A stretch of 64,000 nucleotides of DNA from Symsagittifera roscoffensis (GCF_963678635.1 NC_087068.1:39271649-39335648), one strand, 5' to 3'; positions 38,801 to 49,792 are shown, numbered from the stretch's first letter. Translations and numbers: made by a program. The notes: generated from the sequence alone by a model not told the origin.

Positions 38801-40298
38801 ATTGTGGTCACGTAGTGGGAGCGCGCACAGCATGTTCGATCGAAAGTCAGCTGTGCTACTTCGTCTGTTCATTCTCATCTTATTTTACGTGCCGGCATCA
38901 ATACCAACCCTGGCCCCAATACATGTCCCCGTGTAACTCATAAATTGCACGCACACAAGATCGTGCGGATGAAGCCACCTTAAATGCAGTGGACTCGCAA
39001 ACGTAAAAGAACACTATCGGAACTTCTACTGCTCCAAATGTACAAATAACCCTCTCCTACCCCTCCCAGTATCTAACACCCCTAATAGACAAATGAACGA
39101 AAATCATCGTATCACAAACACCTATCCGCAAGTTAATAGCCCTCCCCCTCATTTCTCAACATTTACTTGCCATTGTTTTTCTACGAAACTCACCAGCTGC
39201 CCCACCCCCTGCAGTTTACGCCTAAACATTATACATTATAGATAGTTACATACAACCCCAACTGTTGTTAATTGAGGCAAACGAGTCCAACTCTATAAAC
39301 GATTTTAGCCAGCTTAGCTGTTTTGTAAATCAGAAATTTAAAACGCTTCTAAAGAACATTCTCATTTACTGAGTTTAAAAAGCCATTGACTAAGCCCCTC
39401 TCCCGTCAAAAGATCTTCCACTAAGATCGCAAAACGTCTATATCACAGAACTGTGACTCCCCCGCTCAAAAAGACGCACCCTTGCTGAAATTTTTTCCGG
39501 CTACATTCCCTACCTTAACACTACGTCCACTCTAACTGCTTCCAATATCCAGCACTTAAACTGCGTTGCATCTTTTTAACTGTCTCCAAAATCCATTTTC
39601 TCCTACCCCAATAAACCTCTTGTTCCGGCCGACAGAGACCGTAACGTTCCGTAGACTCTGCAAGAGCATGCCGGACGCACCCCAAATAATGGAGTGAATA
39701 TGACTACAATGGTCACCATTACGCCGATGGCCTGTTATAAGTTGCCAAAGGAGAGAGTACTTGTATTGTAGATAAAAAAGCAGATTTCAACCCAATAACT
39801 TTCATAGGCTACAATTATTGCCAGTGATGTGTCAGAAAATTGCAGTATTTTCGATCCATTAGTTTTTGATGAGTGACAGTTTGGTAAAATATCCCTCACC
39901 CGCTAATGTGATGTCGTTTGTTTGCAAATGCGTGGCCTTATTGCATCCGAGGTTATTCTGCGCGATAATCATGAAAGATAAAAAAATCATTACTCTTTTC
40001 TAAGTTTATTTCTGTTTCGGAAGGATTTTATGAGAAAAATGCGTTTTCGAAAGCATGTTTTAATTTAATCGAAAATAACGTTTTCGATTAATAACGTTTT
40101 CGATTAAAAATAATCGAGTTATTTTTAATCCGGATACATGTTTAGGGTCACAGTCATCAGATTTTCCACGTGTTTGTGGTGGTCGCAATATTTGTACATT
40201 ACTACGGTGTGGACCAAGTGGCCCAATACAGAGTGCTTAACAAGAAGTGTGACTTTGCCGGCAGCTTCTACCCCAACCAGAAGGGCACGGTTGAATGA
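29984..40298 (+). CDS. ADIPOR: Adiponectin receptor-like PAQR protein
   Basis: Seven coding exons (29984-30532, 33021-33158, 33701-33851, 36779-36965, 37951-38138, 38512-38705, 40146-40298) join in frame to 519 aa. The PAQR family has seven membrane spans with a zinc site; adiponectin receptors have ceramidase-linked signalling. Residues 1-183 are a Ser/Thr/Pro-rich, probably disordered cytosolic extension. Exon 2 is an amphipathic helix leading into LPDWLRDNDF. The core keeps HTETGNIWTHL, SWLFHTLHCHS, LDYVGIA, SFVPWLYY and RIPERFFPGKFDLW. The zinc ligands His327, Asp344, His473 and His477 have exactly the spacing of human ADIPOR1 H191, D208, H337 and H341. Intron 5 uses a GC donor. A poly(A) signal lies at 40477-40482. 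The exon 1 start and the link to exon 2 rest on frame and splice signals only. Confidence 0.93.
30780..31045. mobile_element. hAT-like MITE with 8-bp target duplication
   Basis: This 266-bp non-coding element starts CAGGGGTGGATTTAG and ends CTAGATCCGCCCCTG, an imperfect terminal inverted repeat of about 15 bp. It is flanked by AAGAAGAG at 30772-30779 and 31046-31053, a perfect 8-bp direct repeat as hAT transposases make. Long G and C runs sit just inside the ends. A truncated relative lies at 33304-33375. Confidence 0.9.
31171..31241 (+). repeat. tRNA-like SINE module
   Basis: GGCACGCTCAGTCTTGAGGT is A-box-like and GGTTCAAATCTGACA carries a B box. The spacing and the ~71-nt length fit a tRNA-derived polymerase III promoter. 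The acceptor stem does not pair well. Related copies lie at 62661-62731, 36028-36100, 35805-35861 (B box lost) and 453-520. Confidence 0.6.
31852..32500. mobile_element. Family C element, copy 3
   Basis: The head is TTGTTCCGACCATTTGAAAA. The tail, near 32452-32497, is ATCGGAACATTCAGTGCTAC then TTGCACAGTAACCGGC. The consensus tail segment TGGTCGGAACA is the reverse complement of TGTTCCGACCA in the head. It is about 650 bp, non-coding, and the best preserved of the family. Confidence 0.65.
32519..32885. repeat. (TTA)n microsatellite, about 367 bp
   Basis: A long, slightly interrupted TTA/ATT run with occasional GAT, CAT and ACT variants. The interruptions show age and substitution. Open frames across it (runs of Tyr, Ile or Asn) are artefacts of the repeat. 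Confidence 0.97.
33159..33700 (+). other. PAQR intron 2
   Basis: A 542-bp phase 0 intron with AAG|GTAACA donor and TTGTTTCAG acceptor. It contains a truncated hAT-like MITE relative at 33304-33375 (AGTAGCGGATTTAGG, then CAGGGATTCGACCCCTG) and a weak tRNA-like stretch starting near 33421. Confidence 0.85.
33852..36778 (+). other. PAQR intron 3 with 2-kb family A element
   Basis: A 2.9-kb phase 1 intron, donor G|GTCAGT and acceptor GCATTTAG. A tRNA-like fragment with TCTGAGGCGCAAGTTCGATG lies near 34013-34098. The intact family A copy at 34720-36724 fills most of the rest. Confidence 0.85.
34720..36724. mobile_element. Family A element, copy 4 (longest)
   Basis: The head ACCCTTGCGATAAGCAAGGG forms a hairpin and runs into TATTGCAATCGGGTACTAGA. 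The tail is AATCGCAAGTGGTGCGAAGC then TCCGTTTCGCCTCTGTGTT at 36688-36725. CTTGCGAT in the head and ATCGCAAG in the tail are inverted copies. Two tRNA-like modules are inside (35805-35861 and 36028-36100). No intact protein is encoded; decayed coding sequence in the 2 kb cannot be excluded. Confidence 0.75.
36966..37950 (+). other. PAQR intron 4 with family D element
   Basis: A 985-bp phase 2 intron, donor AA|GTGAGT and acceptor TTGCTCTAG. It contains a complete family D element at 37285-37682. Confidence 0.9.
37285..37682. mobile_element. Family D element, 398 bp, 14-bp TIRs
   Basis: The left end AAGAGTAATGAACG is the exact reverse complement of the right end CGTTCATTACTCTT. Inside the left end a second inverted copy (GACTCTT) gives a head hairpin, as in families A and B. 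There is no coding capacity. A related copy is at 41573-41943. Confidence 0.8.
38139..38511 (+). other. PAQR intron 5, GC-AG type
   Basis: The donor is CAG|GCATGT and the acceptor ATGCAG ends at 38511. Only this junction keeps the frame and the conserved RAG-LYLFLGLSA sequence. GT at 38143 would shift the frame. The intron is 373 bp with no element seen. Confidence 0.85.
38706..40145 (+). other. PAQR intron 6 with C-rich tract
   Basis: A 1,440-bp intron, phase 0, donor GG|GTTAGT and acceptor CATGTTTAG. Roughly 38985-39660 is strikingly C-rich and G-poor on the plus strand (many CCCC runs). Near the 3' end a perfect 12-bp inverted repeat (40102-40113 and 40119-40130) ends 13 nt before the acceptor AG. 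Confidence 0.85.
40102..40130 (+). promoter_or_regulatory. Perfect hairpin next to a 3' splice site
   Basis: GATTAAAAATAA, a 5-nt TCGAG loop, then TTATTTTTAATC make a 12-bp perfect stem. Upstream, AATAACGTTTTCGATT is repeated. The usual pyrimidine tract is weak here, so the stem lies where branch point and U2AF binding would be expected. Confidence 0.7.
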
Positions 40299-41120
40299 CA
40301 AATGTTGTCCACAGGCGAAGCACTCCAGCCGCCGTCTGATAATACTAGCATCGGATGTAAGAGCTTAGTTAAGGTTCTACGCACGCGAACATTCGAGACG
40401 TATTATGAAATTTAAAAATCTTTTTTGGCGTTCAAATGCATCCTGTTATTGTTTTGACCTTCACTCCTGTTATTTCAATAAACTAACCTTGAAATTAAGT
40501 TTAAATGTATCTAACTTTTCTTCTTTTTAAGTGATCATGAATTTCGAGTGGATTGATCTAGTTGATGTTTTAAGGGGCAACAATCAATTTTCAACTGATA
40601 GCATAGCGGACCTTCCTGGTCTTCACGAATCTCAGACAGCCGATGAGTAACTTCAAACACAGAATGAACCACCCTCAATATAAACTGTGCATTCAAACCC
40701 TCACTTGGCCTCACTCGTGCAGCAGCTTAATAATGCAGAAAACCACCTGCAGATGAGAACTAAATTTGAATCTTAATCTTTTGTTGTCCATCATAGATTA
40801 CAATTAAATGCAGGTCTATTATCTAGTTTTGTTTTACTTTTAACTGCCCCTTTGCCTATCCGTTCCTAATTAGTCTGTTAGTTGAACTGTTATTTGGAAT
40901 ACACGATTAATGAATAATCACTGTGGTGCAAATTGTTGTTTAATTGTCGTTTCAAATCCTTGGACCAGGTTTTAAATGAATCAATCCTTTTCTTGTAGAT
41001 ATAGAAGACTTGCATATATAAATTATAAGCATAAATTTATATCTTAAGCAACAATTGTTTTAGTAAAAAAATTAAGTGAAATTTAACGCAGTTAAGTGTC
41101 TTTTCTGTTAGACCAAATTG
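40299..41120. other. 3' flank of PAQR gene
   Basis: The poly(A) signal AATAAA at 40477-40482 fits the PAQR transcript end. No further gene is visible. Confidence 0.6.
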
Positions 41121-41596
41121 CAAAATTCCGAAATTGTGATATGAGTTTTGACCTTAAATTGAATGAAAATAGCGTGATACTACAGAAATAGATTCGACAA
41201 AAAAGGGAAAGTTTTGGAAGTATTTTCTGGTAGCCCCCTCTTCTTAAATTCTGTTGTGAAATTTTTGGATTAGCAGTCAATGAACGCTGAAAAGAGTCAT
41301 ATAGTTCGTGTAGATTTTTGAAGAGGCGATGAGCGTAGTTCAGACTCTTCGCTAAAAAATACAGAAACTCCGAAATTGCGATTTGAATTTGACCTTAAAT
41401 TGAATGAAAATAGCGTGATACTACAGAAATAGATAAGACAAAAAAGTGCAAGTTTTGGAAGTATTTTCTGGTAGCCCCCCTCTCCTTAAATTCTGTTGTG
41501 AAATTTTTGGATTAGCAGTCAATGAACGCTGAAAAGAGTCATATAGGTCGTGTAGATTTTTTAAGAGGCGGTGAACGTAGTTCAGACTCTTATATA
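41121..41596. repeat. 241-bp tandem duplication
   Basis: Two copies (about 41121-41355 and 41362-41596) share long stretches such as GAATGAAAATAGCGTGATAC and TTTTCTGGTAGCCCCC with few differences; the offset is 241 bp. Each ends in a family D head-like sequence (GAACGTAGTTCAGACTCTT or a variant). Confidence 0.9.
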
Positions 41597-41943
41597 GGTC
41601 GCGATGATTGTTGTTTGTTTATTTTCGAGGAAGTCATTAAATTTTTTCAGATTCAAAATTAATTTTTTCGCGGTTTGATTTTTGAAGTTTAGTTCAATTC
41701 CCTTGTTAAAAGAACGTGCGAATGTGTAAAGGTGACCAAAACGTTGGACTGCTTGTTTCCAGCAAAAGGAATTTGATTATCAGATTTTCCAGCAAAAAAA
41801 AATAATGAACGAGTTTTCTCAAATTGGTTTAGTTTTATCAATAAAATATCAATCAGAATTTTTCTGGATTTCAAAGACCCCAACACCATCTTTTTTTTAA
41901 ATTCAAAAATTTTCTGCTTACTTGCGTTCATCATCGACTCTTT
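41573..41943. mobile_element. Family D element, copy 2
   Basis: The head is AAGAGGCGGTGAACGTAG with GACTCTTATATAGGTC, and the tail CTTGCGTTCATCATCGACTC. The inverted ends are imperfect but align with the 37285 copy. It is about 371 bp and directly follows the 241-bp duplication, whose copies end in the same head. Confidence 0.65.
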
Positions 41944-44900
41944 CAATTGTGTGGCTGTATAATTTTTTTAAGATCTGGCTGCAGAATAAAAGATAATCGA
42001 TTGATCCAGTTTTCTCAAACTGAGTTAAATTTATCAACAAATTATTAGTAATAGATTTTTTTTAAAGTCAAAGCTGTTAAGGCATATAACTTTGACTTAG
42101 AAGTTCAAAAGCTGGCGTTTTTTTCTCCAAAAAGCAGGTCAGTTTATTTGTTTCCTTGATTTCATTGACATTTTTTAAACTCTCATGACTATCTTTTTAT
42201 ATTAAAATAGCGTTGAAGCTACACTGCTTGCCCAGATTATGACAAGACAAAACAAATTTTTTTTTATATTGGTGCAGTCTGAGATATAAAGATCACGTTT
42301 TTTTGAAATGTTGGCAATTAAACTTTTCAGAAATTAATTTGAAACAAGAAATCAAAACCTTATTTCCGGCCAAGGCTGTATGAGTATTTTATTTTTAGTT
42401 CCGCACATTACAAATGCAAATGCATGTGTTATTTTACGAGTTCACTTTTTGCAAAGTTTTATTCCTCATAAAAGGCTGCTTGATTTTATTTTAATTGAAT
42501 TGTTTGCATTTATATAAACCAGCGCTAAATTTTTTAAAGAATTTTTTAGCTTATGCTTTTTTCTGTTTATCCAGAATTGCGCGTTAATTTCCAGCTTGAT
42601 CAATAAGAGAATCATATCACAAGAAGTTCCGTACAGAAGGTTAAACACTCAAAACTTTGCGCAAAACATTTAAAATTCATTTTTGAGGAAAGATTTTAGT
42701 TTTATATAGTCAAAATGATTTTTTTGGCTAAAAAGCGAAAAAATTTTGTTTAATATAGTAAAAATGACTTTTTTGGCTAAAAAGAAAAAAATTCTTTTAC
42801 AGACTGGAAAAAATATTCTGGAAATTTGTTGGGTTGGGTAGGAGGCTTTTGGTAATATATTTTTTTTATTTTTAGCCTATTGATTAATTCGGAAGTTTAA
42901 ACGTATTTCCTGGTAAACTAAAAAAGCCTAACAGACCCTTTTTTGTGGTAAAATTTTGTTGCAAAAAAAATTGCATCATAATATTTTTATATGAATTTCA
43001 ATTTTTGTTCGTTCTGTCCGGATAATTCAAATTAGCACTATCATTTTGTTTTAATTGTAGAAAAACTGGTTCGAGATGTTAAAGAAAGCGTTCGATTCAT
43101 TTCACTTCTCGACTCGTTTTCTTTGATTTTTTTCAAGATAATTGATTTAACCTTTTCTTTATTTTCGAATGTACATGTGAGCTGCATTTGAACCCTATGA
43201 AAATTAACCGACTCAACTTTATCTGCAAAAAATTCAGATTATTCATCAAGCTTGATATGGGCTTTAGTTATTAAATTTGATAATGAGTTCATCCAAAGAA
43301 AAATCTAAACGAACAAAAAAAAACAATTTTTCGAAAACTTTATTTTTAAAAGTGTTAAAAATTCGTTTAAGTAACTGATGCTTTTTCAAAAACCACATAT
43401 CGAAAATCAGAAAAAAAGAAACCTTTTTGATATGTCATTCCAAATAGAATTTGAAAAATTCGAAGACAATTAATTTGAGGATAAATTTTGACCCCAAATT
43501 TATTTTTCGCTGTTAATATGTACTATGTAGTGAGGAATTTTTCCGACTTCTGAATTGTTCATATATGCACTGATACTAGCAATTTAACCTCGACTTTAAT
43601 CTGTGTTTTTTTCTTAATTAAGTCTTATTATCGAAACTATAGCTTAAACTGCGAAAAATTGTTATTTTTAAACCAGTCGAAAATTTCAAAAAACCACAAT
43701 AGTGCATAGTCGATAAGAGAATTTCGTTTCCATTTCGGACCAGCTCGTCCCATCACTATCATCTTATAACCAAGAAGCCTCACAACCCCAGACTGAACCG
43801 ATAAAATTTTGTTCTGATGCTTTTAGCTGAAAAATAGCGTGTCGGTTTTCCTTATAAGTTCTTTTTACGATATTTGCATCTTTGTCTTAGAGTTTCAAGA
43901 AAAAACTATATTTGTTTGCAATGATGCATGTGCTATCAAATCACAATGTAGACTTTTTTCAGGATCACAACTGCCTAGACAACTGCCTGGACTTTGTTTT
44001 ATTAATTTAAACTGGGCATAAACTTATTGTTTCCATTGTAAAAATTTGAAGAGAAATTTAATTATTCATTGTGTTTGAATAATAATTCTTCTGGGTTGGA
44101 TTTGTCAAAGAAGTTTTATGAATCATACTACTGTTAGTAATTAGCTGAGCGTGCAGATAAGAACGTTTTCTCATCTGTTCCTTAAATTGGACAAGAAAGC
44201 CAAAAAATTCGTTTTCTTTCTCAGTTCCTTGAAATTCAGCGGCACCTTGATACGAGCACTCTTGGTCTTCGGTCCTCTGAAAATGGAAAAAAATTCTTGT
44301 TCAATTGTAACTTTGATTTTTCGTTTTTGTTTTCCTCGAAAAAGCCAGTTTGGTAAGTATTTATGGGGCGAGTAAAAAGTGATATTAAAGCTTTTTAAAT
44401 CGTGCTTAATACCACACTGAAAAAAAAATTTAATTTTAAAAAAGATGGCCCAGTGTCAAGAAAAACAGATTTGAATTTTATGAGTTTTAGACTAGTTTTG
44501 AGCAAAAATAACGACGGATTGATTTTATTACACTAGGTAGCAGCTAGTGTATTAGTACGAAAGATCTTTTTTTTTCTAACTTAACTCGCAAATGAAAGTG
44601 TTAATTGAAAAGGTTTACTTATATGGAAAATTCTCAGTTGCATAGTGTTTGGTATTGATTAAGCATGCCTAACTTCTCATCACACCACGCACAAGAAGCA
44701 ACACTAATTCAGAAACCTTAGTAAATTGAAGAATTTTTTTTTGTAGTTTCATGAATGTGGTCGGAACACACTGTGCCACTTGCAAGAAAACAGGCGACCC
44801 TTATTTAGTTCAATTTTATTTGTTAATTTGCTAAAACTTGAGCTCACTTCCCTTGCAAGCACTTGTGCTCCAAATTTTGGTTTTTTCTTGAATTCCCGCT

Positions 44901-45790
44901 TGTTCAATCTTTATCCAATATTTCTATTATAATGCAAAATGAGGTTCGGAAATTGCAAATTGTGCTAATATGGGTTAAATGAAGCGGGCTATTTTTTGTG
45001 CTACTCACACGTGGGCGGAGATTTAATCAATTTTAAATAACTTTCAAATTGAACTAACGCGTTCGGTTTGGTCTATTTGATACTTTGCTCTATGCGAAAT
45101 ATATCACTTTGTTAGTACATAACAAATTGGGTGTTGAGTTAAAAACGAATTAAAGTTTATTCGATTTTCAGAACGACACTAGTTCTAAGACCTATAAATG
45201 CAGTTGAAACAAGCAGTTTTGTTTTCAATAATGTTTCCATAGTTTGAGATTTTGATTGGTTACTTGAGCTCTCTAAAAACAAATCAGATGCTAAGGAGGG
45301 GAAAAATAATCTAATATGTTGTAATTCTTAACACAAAATATTTGAGCAAAAAATTTCTTTCGAAAAACACTTTTAAAACAAGATTTTGTTGCTGGTTATC
45401 AAAAAAAATTTTTCAAATAAAGTTGTGTTTAGCTAGAAAAATTTCTCTATAAAAAGTATTGTCAATGTTAGAATTAGGCATTTATCATATTTCAAAACTA
45501 AGTTTCTTCAAAAAAGAAACATGATGGTAGAGTGATGGTGTTGAAGATGATTTTATCAGTTTTTTTTTGTACAGAAACACCAGTTAATTGTTGAAAAGAT
45601 GCAGAGAATAAAATTAGTTATTGCCAGATTGCCAGATTATTTAACAATGTTTTTTTTTTCAATTACAAGAGTGGATTCAGATTGAGTAATCAAAAATAAA
45701 ATAACAAGCCAGCTGAAATTCTTATAAAATAAAAACTTGAAGACAATTAAAATCATATTATTGATTTTGAATTCCCTAGAAAAAAACCTT
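41944..45790. other. Repeat-rich spacer
   Basis: No gene is supported. A short tandem duplication of about 60 bp (TTTTTTGGCTAAAAAG units) lies at 42700-42800. A family C copy runs from about 44100 to 44805 with the tail GGTCGGAACACACTGTGCC at 44761, and a family B-like head (ACTAGGTAGCAGCTAGTGT then ATTAGTACGAA) is inserted in it at 44531-44600. Confidence 0.5.
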
Positions 45791-46149
45791 TTTTATAATC
45801 TTGAAAGTAATGATAAAACTATATCTGTGAATACTTCCTTCTGTTAGTTAAAATCGAACATGTTAAAAAAACATTTAAAGAAAAAAGGAACGCTCATTTG
45901 GTTGATGTCAAACTGGTTAGAATTTACATTATAATCAAAGCTCTATATAATTGATTTTTCTGAAATTAAAGTTCCATAATAGTTAGGGCTCATTAAAGTT
46001 CCAGAAGTTGTATGATACGTAAGACTTGGTTCCGATCGAGTCAATTTTTTAGCAACATCAAAGGGATTTATTTCATTCTGATTTTCCTTTAAGTTAGAAC
46101 TAATCGGTTAAGACATAACAATTGTTTTTAATTGCTTTCACTTTTTGGG

Positions 46150-46398
46150 ATGTTTTCTGGGACATCTGTTTTTTGGGACAAATTGTTTCAACTTCTTTCT
46201 TTACTTATTGAGATGCCGCCGTTGAGTAGAAATGAAAGAGTAGTATGCCTTGTATGTGGTAGAGATTTCACTCGCTCACAAGCATCAAGAAATCGCTGTG
46301 GTGTTTTAAAGTGTTCGAATTGCAGTTTTTCTACATATAGCAGCGAGGAACTGAATGTTCATACCGAGAAAAAGCACTTTATTCCTGTTTACTCTTGA
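46150..46398 (+). CDS. Short C2H2-like zinc-finger ORF, array unit 1
   Basis: From the first ATG it encodes 82 aa; a second ATG at 46213 would give 61 aa. The pattern is CLVC...C, then C-x2-C-x12-H-x4-H, a classical C2H2 finger spacing (CSNC to HTEKKH). Nothing else is recognisable, and translation is unproven. Such fingers occur at the N-termini of R2/NeSL-like retrotransposon proteins, and a remnant of that type lies downstream. It may therefore be a fragment of an element ORF rather than a host gene. Confidence 0.4.
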   Translation: MFSGTSVFWDKLFQLLSLLIEMPPLSRNERVVCLVCGRDFTRSQASRNRCGVLKCSNCSFSTYSSEELNVHTEKKHFIPVYS

Positions 46399-46645
46399 TG
46401 TCGAAATAATCTTCACAATACGCAAGACGATTGCATGCACGCTGAGCAACCTCCAAAAAAGTCTATAAATTGTGATCTGTTTGTAGAAAACAAATTTTTT
46501 TTGTTTTCAGGAGATGATGATTTTCGGTTTGAAAGGTCTTCATTATATCCTGAAAGCTCGGTGTTAGCCTAAGTAGGAAAAGCGGAAATAAAAAAATCAT
46601 AGTTTGCTATGTTATCAAAAGAATTTTTGATCAAATTGAAATGTT

Positions 46646-48260
46646 TTAGTGACTCCTAAACCATCGATCTGAATCAGTGTGAAAACTTAAATGAATAAAA
46701 AGCAAGGTTCTGGATTGCTAAAACCTCGTTAGCCTTTTTTTCTTAATAAGTTTTCTTCGAGCTTTTTCCAGTTGAACTTTTAATTTTCAATCGAAATCCT
46801 GGCCGAGTTTTGCCTGGCCAGGATTTTTTTGGCACATTTTGAACTTTTTGAAAAAGTTTTTTTTTGTGTCCGTTAATTTGCCCCAAAAAAGTTTTCTGGG
46901 AGCGAAAATGTATCTTCCAGTAAGACAGTAAAAATCAAGACAGTAAAAATCAGGGGTAAGAAAAGCAAAAACAGTACTTAGTTTTGTTTTCTAAAGACTT
47001 TTGATCAAAACAAAAAGTTTTAATGACTACCAAATCATCGATATCAACCGGTGCGAACACTGCATTGATTAAAAGTCTCAATTTTGGATTGTTAAATCCG
47101 TGCTAGCCTTGCTTCCTTGATATTTTGCATTTTCAAGTGAACACGTAGGTTTCAATCAACATCAAAACATCCCCGTCCAGAAATTTTTTGGTCCTTTTGA
47201 AAATGTTTTGCGTTGTTTTGCGCCAATATAGAGGAACACGTATCTTTTTATAATGACAGTGAAAATCATTAGAGCAAAAAAAGAAAATTTCATATGTTTC
47301 ATTTGAGATAGTCTTTTTTCGATCGAAAAACTTTTTTAATAACTGCTAGAATTATTCAGCGTTCAGCTCATTTGATTAAAGTGCTGGATATTTACAGGTG
47401 AATTTTTAAGTTTCAATCAAATTCTTGGTCAAGTTTTGCCTGGCCAGGATTTTTTTGTCCCTTTTTAAAATGTTGTTTTGTGTTTGTTTTTTGTGTGCAT
47501 CAGTAAAAGTTTCCGGGGGAAACTGTATCACTGTAAAGAGAGTAAAATCAAGGGTGAAAAAGCAAAAACAAAAAACTTAATTTTTTTCTCAAAAGATTTT
47601 TTTGATCGAATCTAAAGGTTTTAGTGACTCCTAAACGATCGATATCGACCAGTTGAATACTTAAATGATTAAAAGCGATGTTCTGGATTGCTAACGCCTT
47701 GTTAGGATTACTTCTTTGGTATTTTCTTCTCCCGTCTTTTTTCGGGTTGACTTTTAGGTTTCAATCAAATTCAAGCAAAAATTTATCTTCCAGTGAAGAC
47801 GGTACAAATCAAGGGTAAGAAAACAAAAACAAAACTTAATTTAGCTTTCTAAAGATTTTCGATCGAATCGAAATGTTTTAATGACCACCAAATCATCAAT
47901 ATCAAATCAGTGCGAACACTTCATTGATTAAAATTCTCAATTCTGTATTGCTAAAGCCGTGTTAGCCTTAATTCTTTGATATTTTGCTTTCTCCGAGCTT
48001 TTCCATGTGAACACTTAGGTATCAAACCACATCAAAACATCCCCGTACAGGAGTTTTTCTGGTCCTTTTCAAAACGTTTCATGCATGCGTTATTTTGCGC
48101 CAATAGAGAGTAACACATATCTTTTTATAAATACAACGAAAATATTTAGAGCAAAAAAAAGATAATTTCATATGTTTCATTTGGGATAGTATTTTTTGAT
48201 GGGAAAGTGAGTTAATAACTGCTAGAATTATTCAGCGTTCAGCTCATTTGAATGAAGTGC
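46646..48260 (+). repeat. Diverged subrepeats inside array unit 1
   Basis: At least six related blocks start near 46650, 47016, 47336, 47612, 47876 and 48210. Each has a variant of TAATGACTACCAAATCATCG, then a GGATTGCTAAAGCC-like stretch, then a TTTCAATCAAATTC-like end. Several carry CCTGGCCAGG. The same order is present in unit 2 (about 50130-51830), so the subrepeats predate the large duplication. Confidence 0.8.
46794..46826. repeat. Perfect 11-bp inverted repeat
   Basis: AAATCCTGGCC, an 11-nt spacer, then GGCCAGGATTT. The core CCTGGCC/GGCCAGG recurs in other subrepeats near 47439, 50280, 50915 and 51255. It could form a hairpin or a dyad binding site. Confidence 0.85.
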
Positions 48261-49543
48261 TGGATTTTTTTTATAGGAAAGATTTCACATGGCATATTAA
48301 GAGAAAGAACAGCGAACGAAAGTACTATAATTATATAAAAATATATATTCATTCAGTGAGATATTATCTATTGCTGAGAAACGATACTGATTTCTCCCAG
48401 GAGTTCAATGATAAATCAATAATTCGATTGGCTCCGCAGAATTAAAAAAAAAATTTGTGATCTTTATGTGTTAAATGACTCGAGAATCTTGATGATTACC
48501 ATTTTTTTTGGCTGATTTTTACTTCCATTTTTTCGACTTTTGTCGAGCTCAGTGCTAGGAATTCTCAAGATGATACAAACGAAAAAAAAACAAGAGCAAT
48601 TGATACGTTTGTTAGAATGCCGTGCAGTCTAGTTAAGCATGACAAGCGACTCAGTTTTTTAAATTTTATCTTTCCCCATATGCAAACAATAATTTTTTGT
48701 CGAGAGCCAATTTTTTTCTTCTGAAAAACTTTCTTGAAAAATTTATGATTGATTTGAGAACTCTACAATTAGTAAACCATAGTCAATAAAAATGTTTCAG
48801 ACCAAAATGAGTGATAAAAACGTTGAGTAACATGAAATAGCATTCATTAATTGGAATCAACCGCTTACATGTATTTGGTGTCAATCGAATTTTTGCTACA
48901 AAAACAAACGAGTCTTCTACGAAAATAGTTTTTGTTTGCTGCCTTGAACCCTAGGTTTTGAACTCAAATAGGCATAAGGGACTTTTTTCCTAAGATAAAA
49001 AATTGAAAGATTGACAATGTTCATCAATAAAGCGCGATGAATAATCTATACTTCCTTTTGTTTTTTGTTACAAAAAGTCTGATTTTGCTGTTTTCAAAAA
49101 TTTGGGGCTGCAGTGATATTTTTGAGTTCAGATGGGGCCACGTGCTTAATTTTTTGTCATTCCCTTTTTTATAATCTTGAAAGTTATGATAAAACTATAT
49201 CTGTGAACACTTCCTTCTGTTAGTTAAAATCGAACATGTTAAAAAAACATTTAAAGAAAAAAGGAACGCTCATTTGGTTGATGTCAAACTGGTTAGAATT
49301 TACATTATAATTAAAACTCTATATAATTGATTTTTCTGAAATTAAAGTTCCATAATAGTTAGGGCTCAGAACTGATCGGTTGATATCAGAACTTTTGACA
49401 GCTGTATGATACGTAAGACTTGGTTCCGATCGAGTCAATTTTTTAGCAACATCAAAGGGATTTATTTCATTCTGATTTTCCTTTAAATTAGAACTAATCG
49501 GTTAAGACATAACAATTGTTTTTAATTGCTTTCACTTCTTGGG

Positions 49544-49792
49544 ATGTTTTCTGGGACATCTGTTTTTTGGGACAAATTGTTTCAACTTCTTTCTTTACTT
49601 ACTGAGATGCCGCCGTTGAGTAGAAATGGAAGAGTAGTATGCCTTGTATGTGGTAGAGATTTCACTCGGTCACAAGCATCAAGAAATCGCTGTGGTGTTT
49701 TAAAGTGTTCGAATTGCAGTTTTTCTACATATAGCAGCGAGGAACTGAATGTTCATACCGAGAAAAAGCACTTTATTCCTGTTTACTCTTGA
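49544..49792 (+). CDS. Short C2H2-like zinc-finger ORF, array unit 2
   Basis: Same 82-aa frame as in unit 1, with the zinc-binding Cys and His residues kept. Compared with unit 1 I see I-to-T and E-to-G in the shared part, F-to-L just before the ATG, and one silent Arg codon change. Expression is unproven. Confidence 0.4.
   Translation: MFSGTSVFWDKLFQLLSLLTEMPPLSRNGRVVCLVCGRDFTRSQASRNRCGVLKCSNCSFSTYSSEELNVHTEKKHFIPVYS

Noticed and set aside
48248-48445. 65-aa ORF in array unit 1
   Set aside because: The equivalent in unit 2 is frameshifted near 51926 and unit 3 lacks it, so it is probably not maintained.
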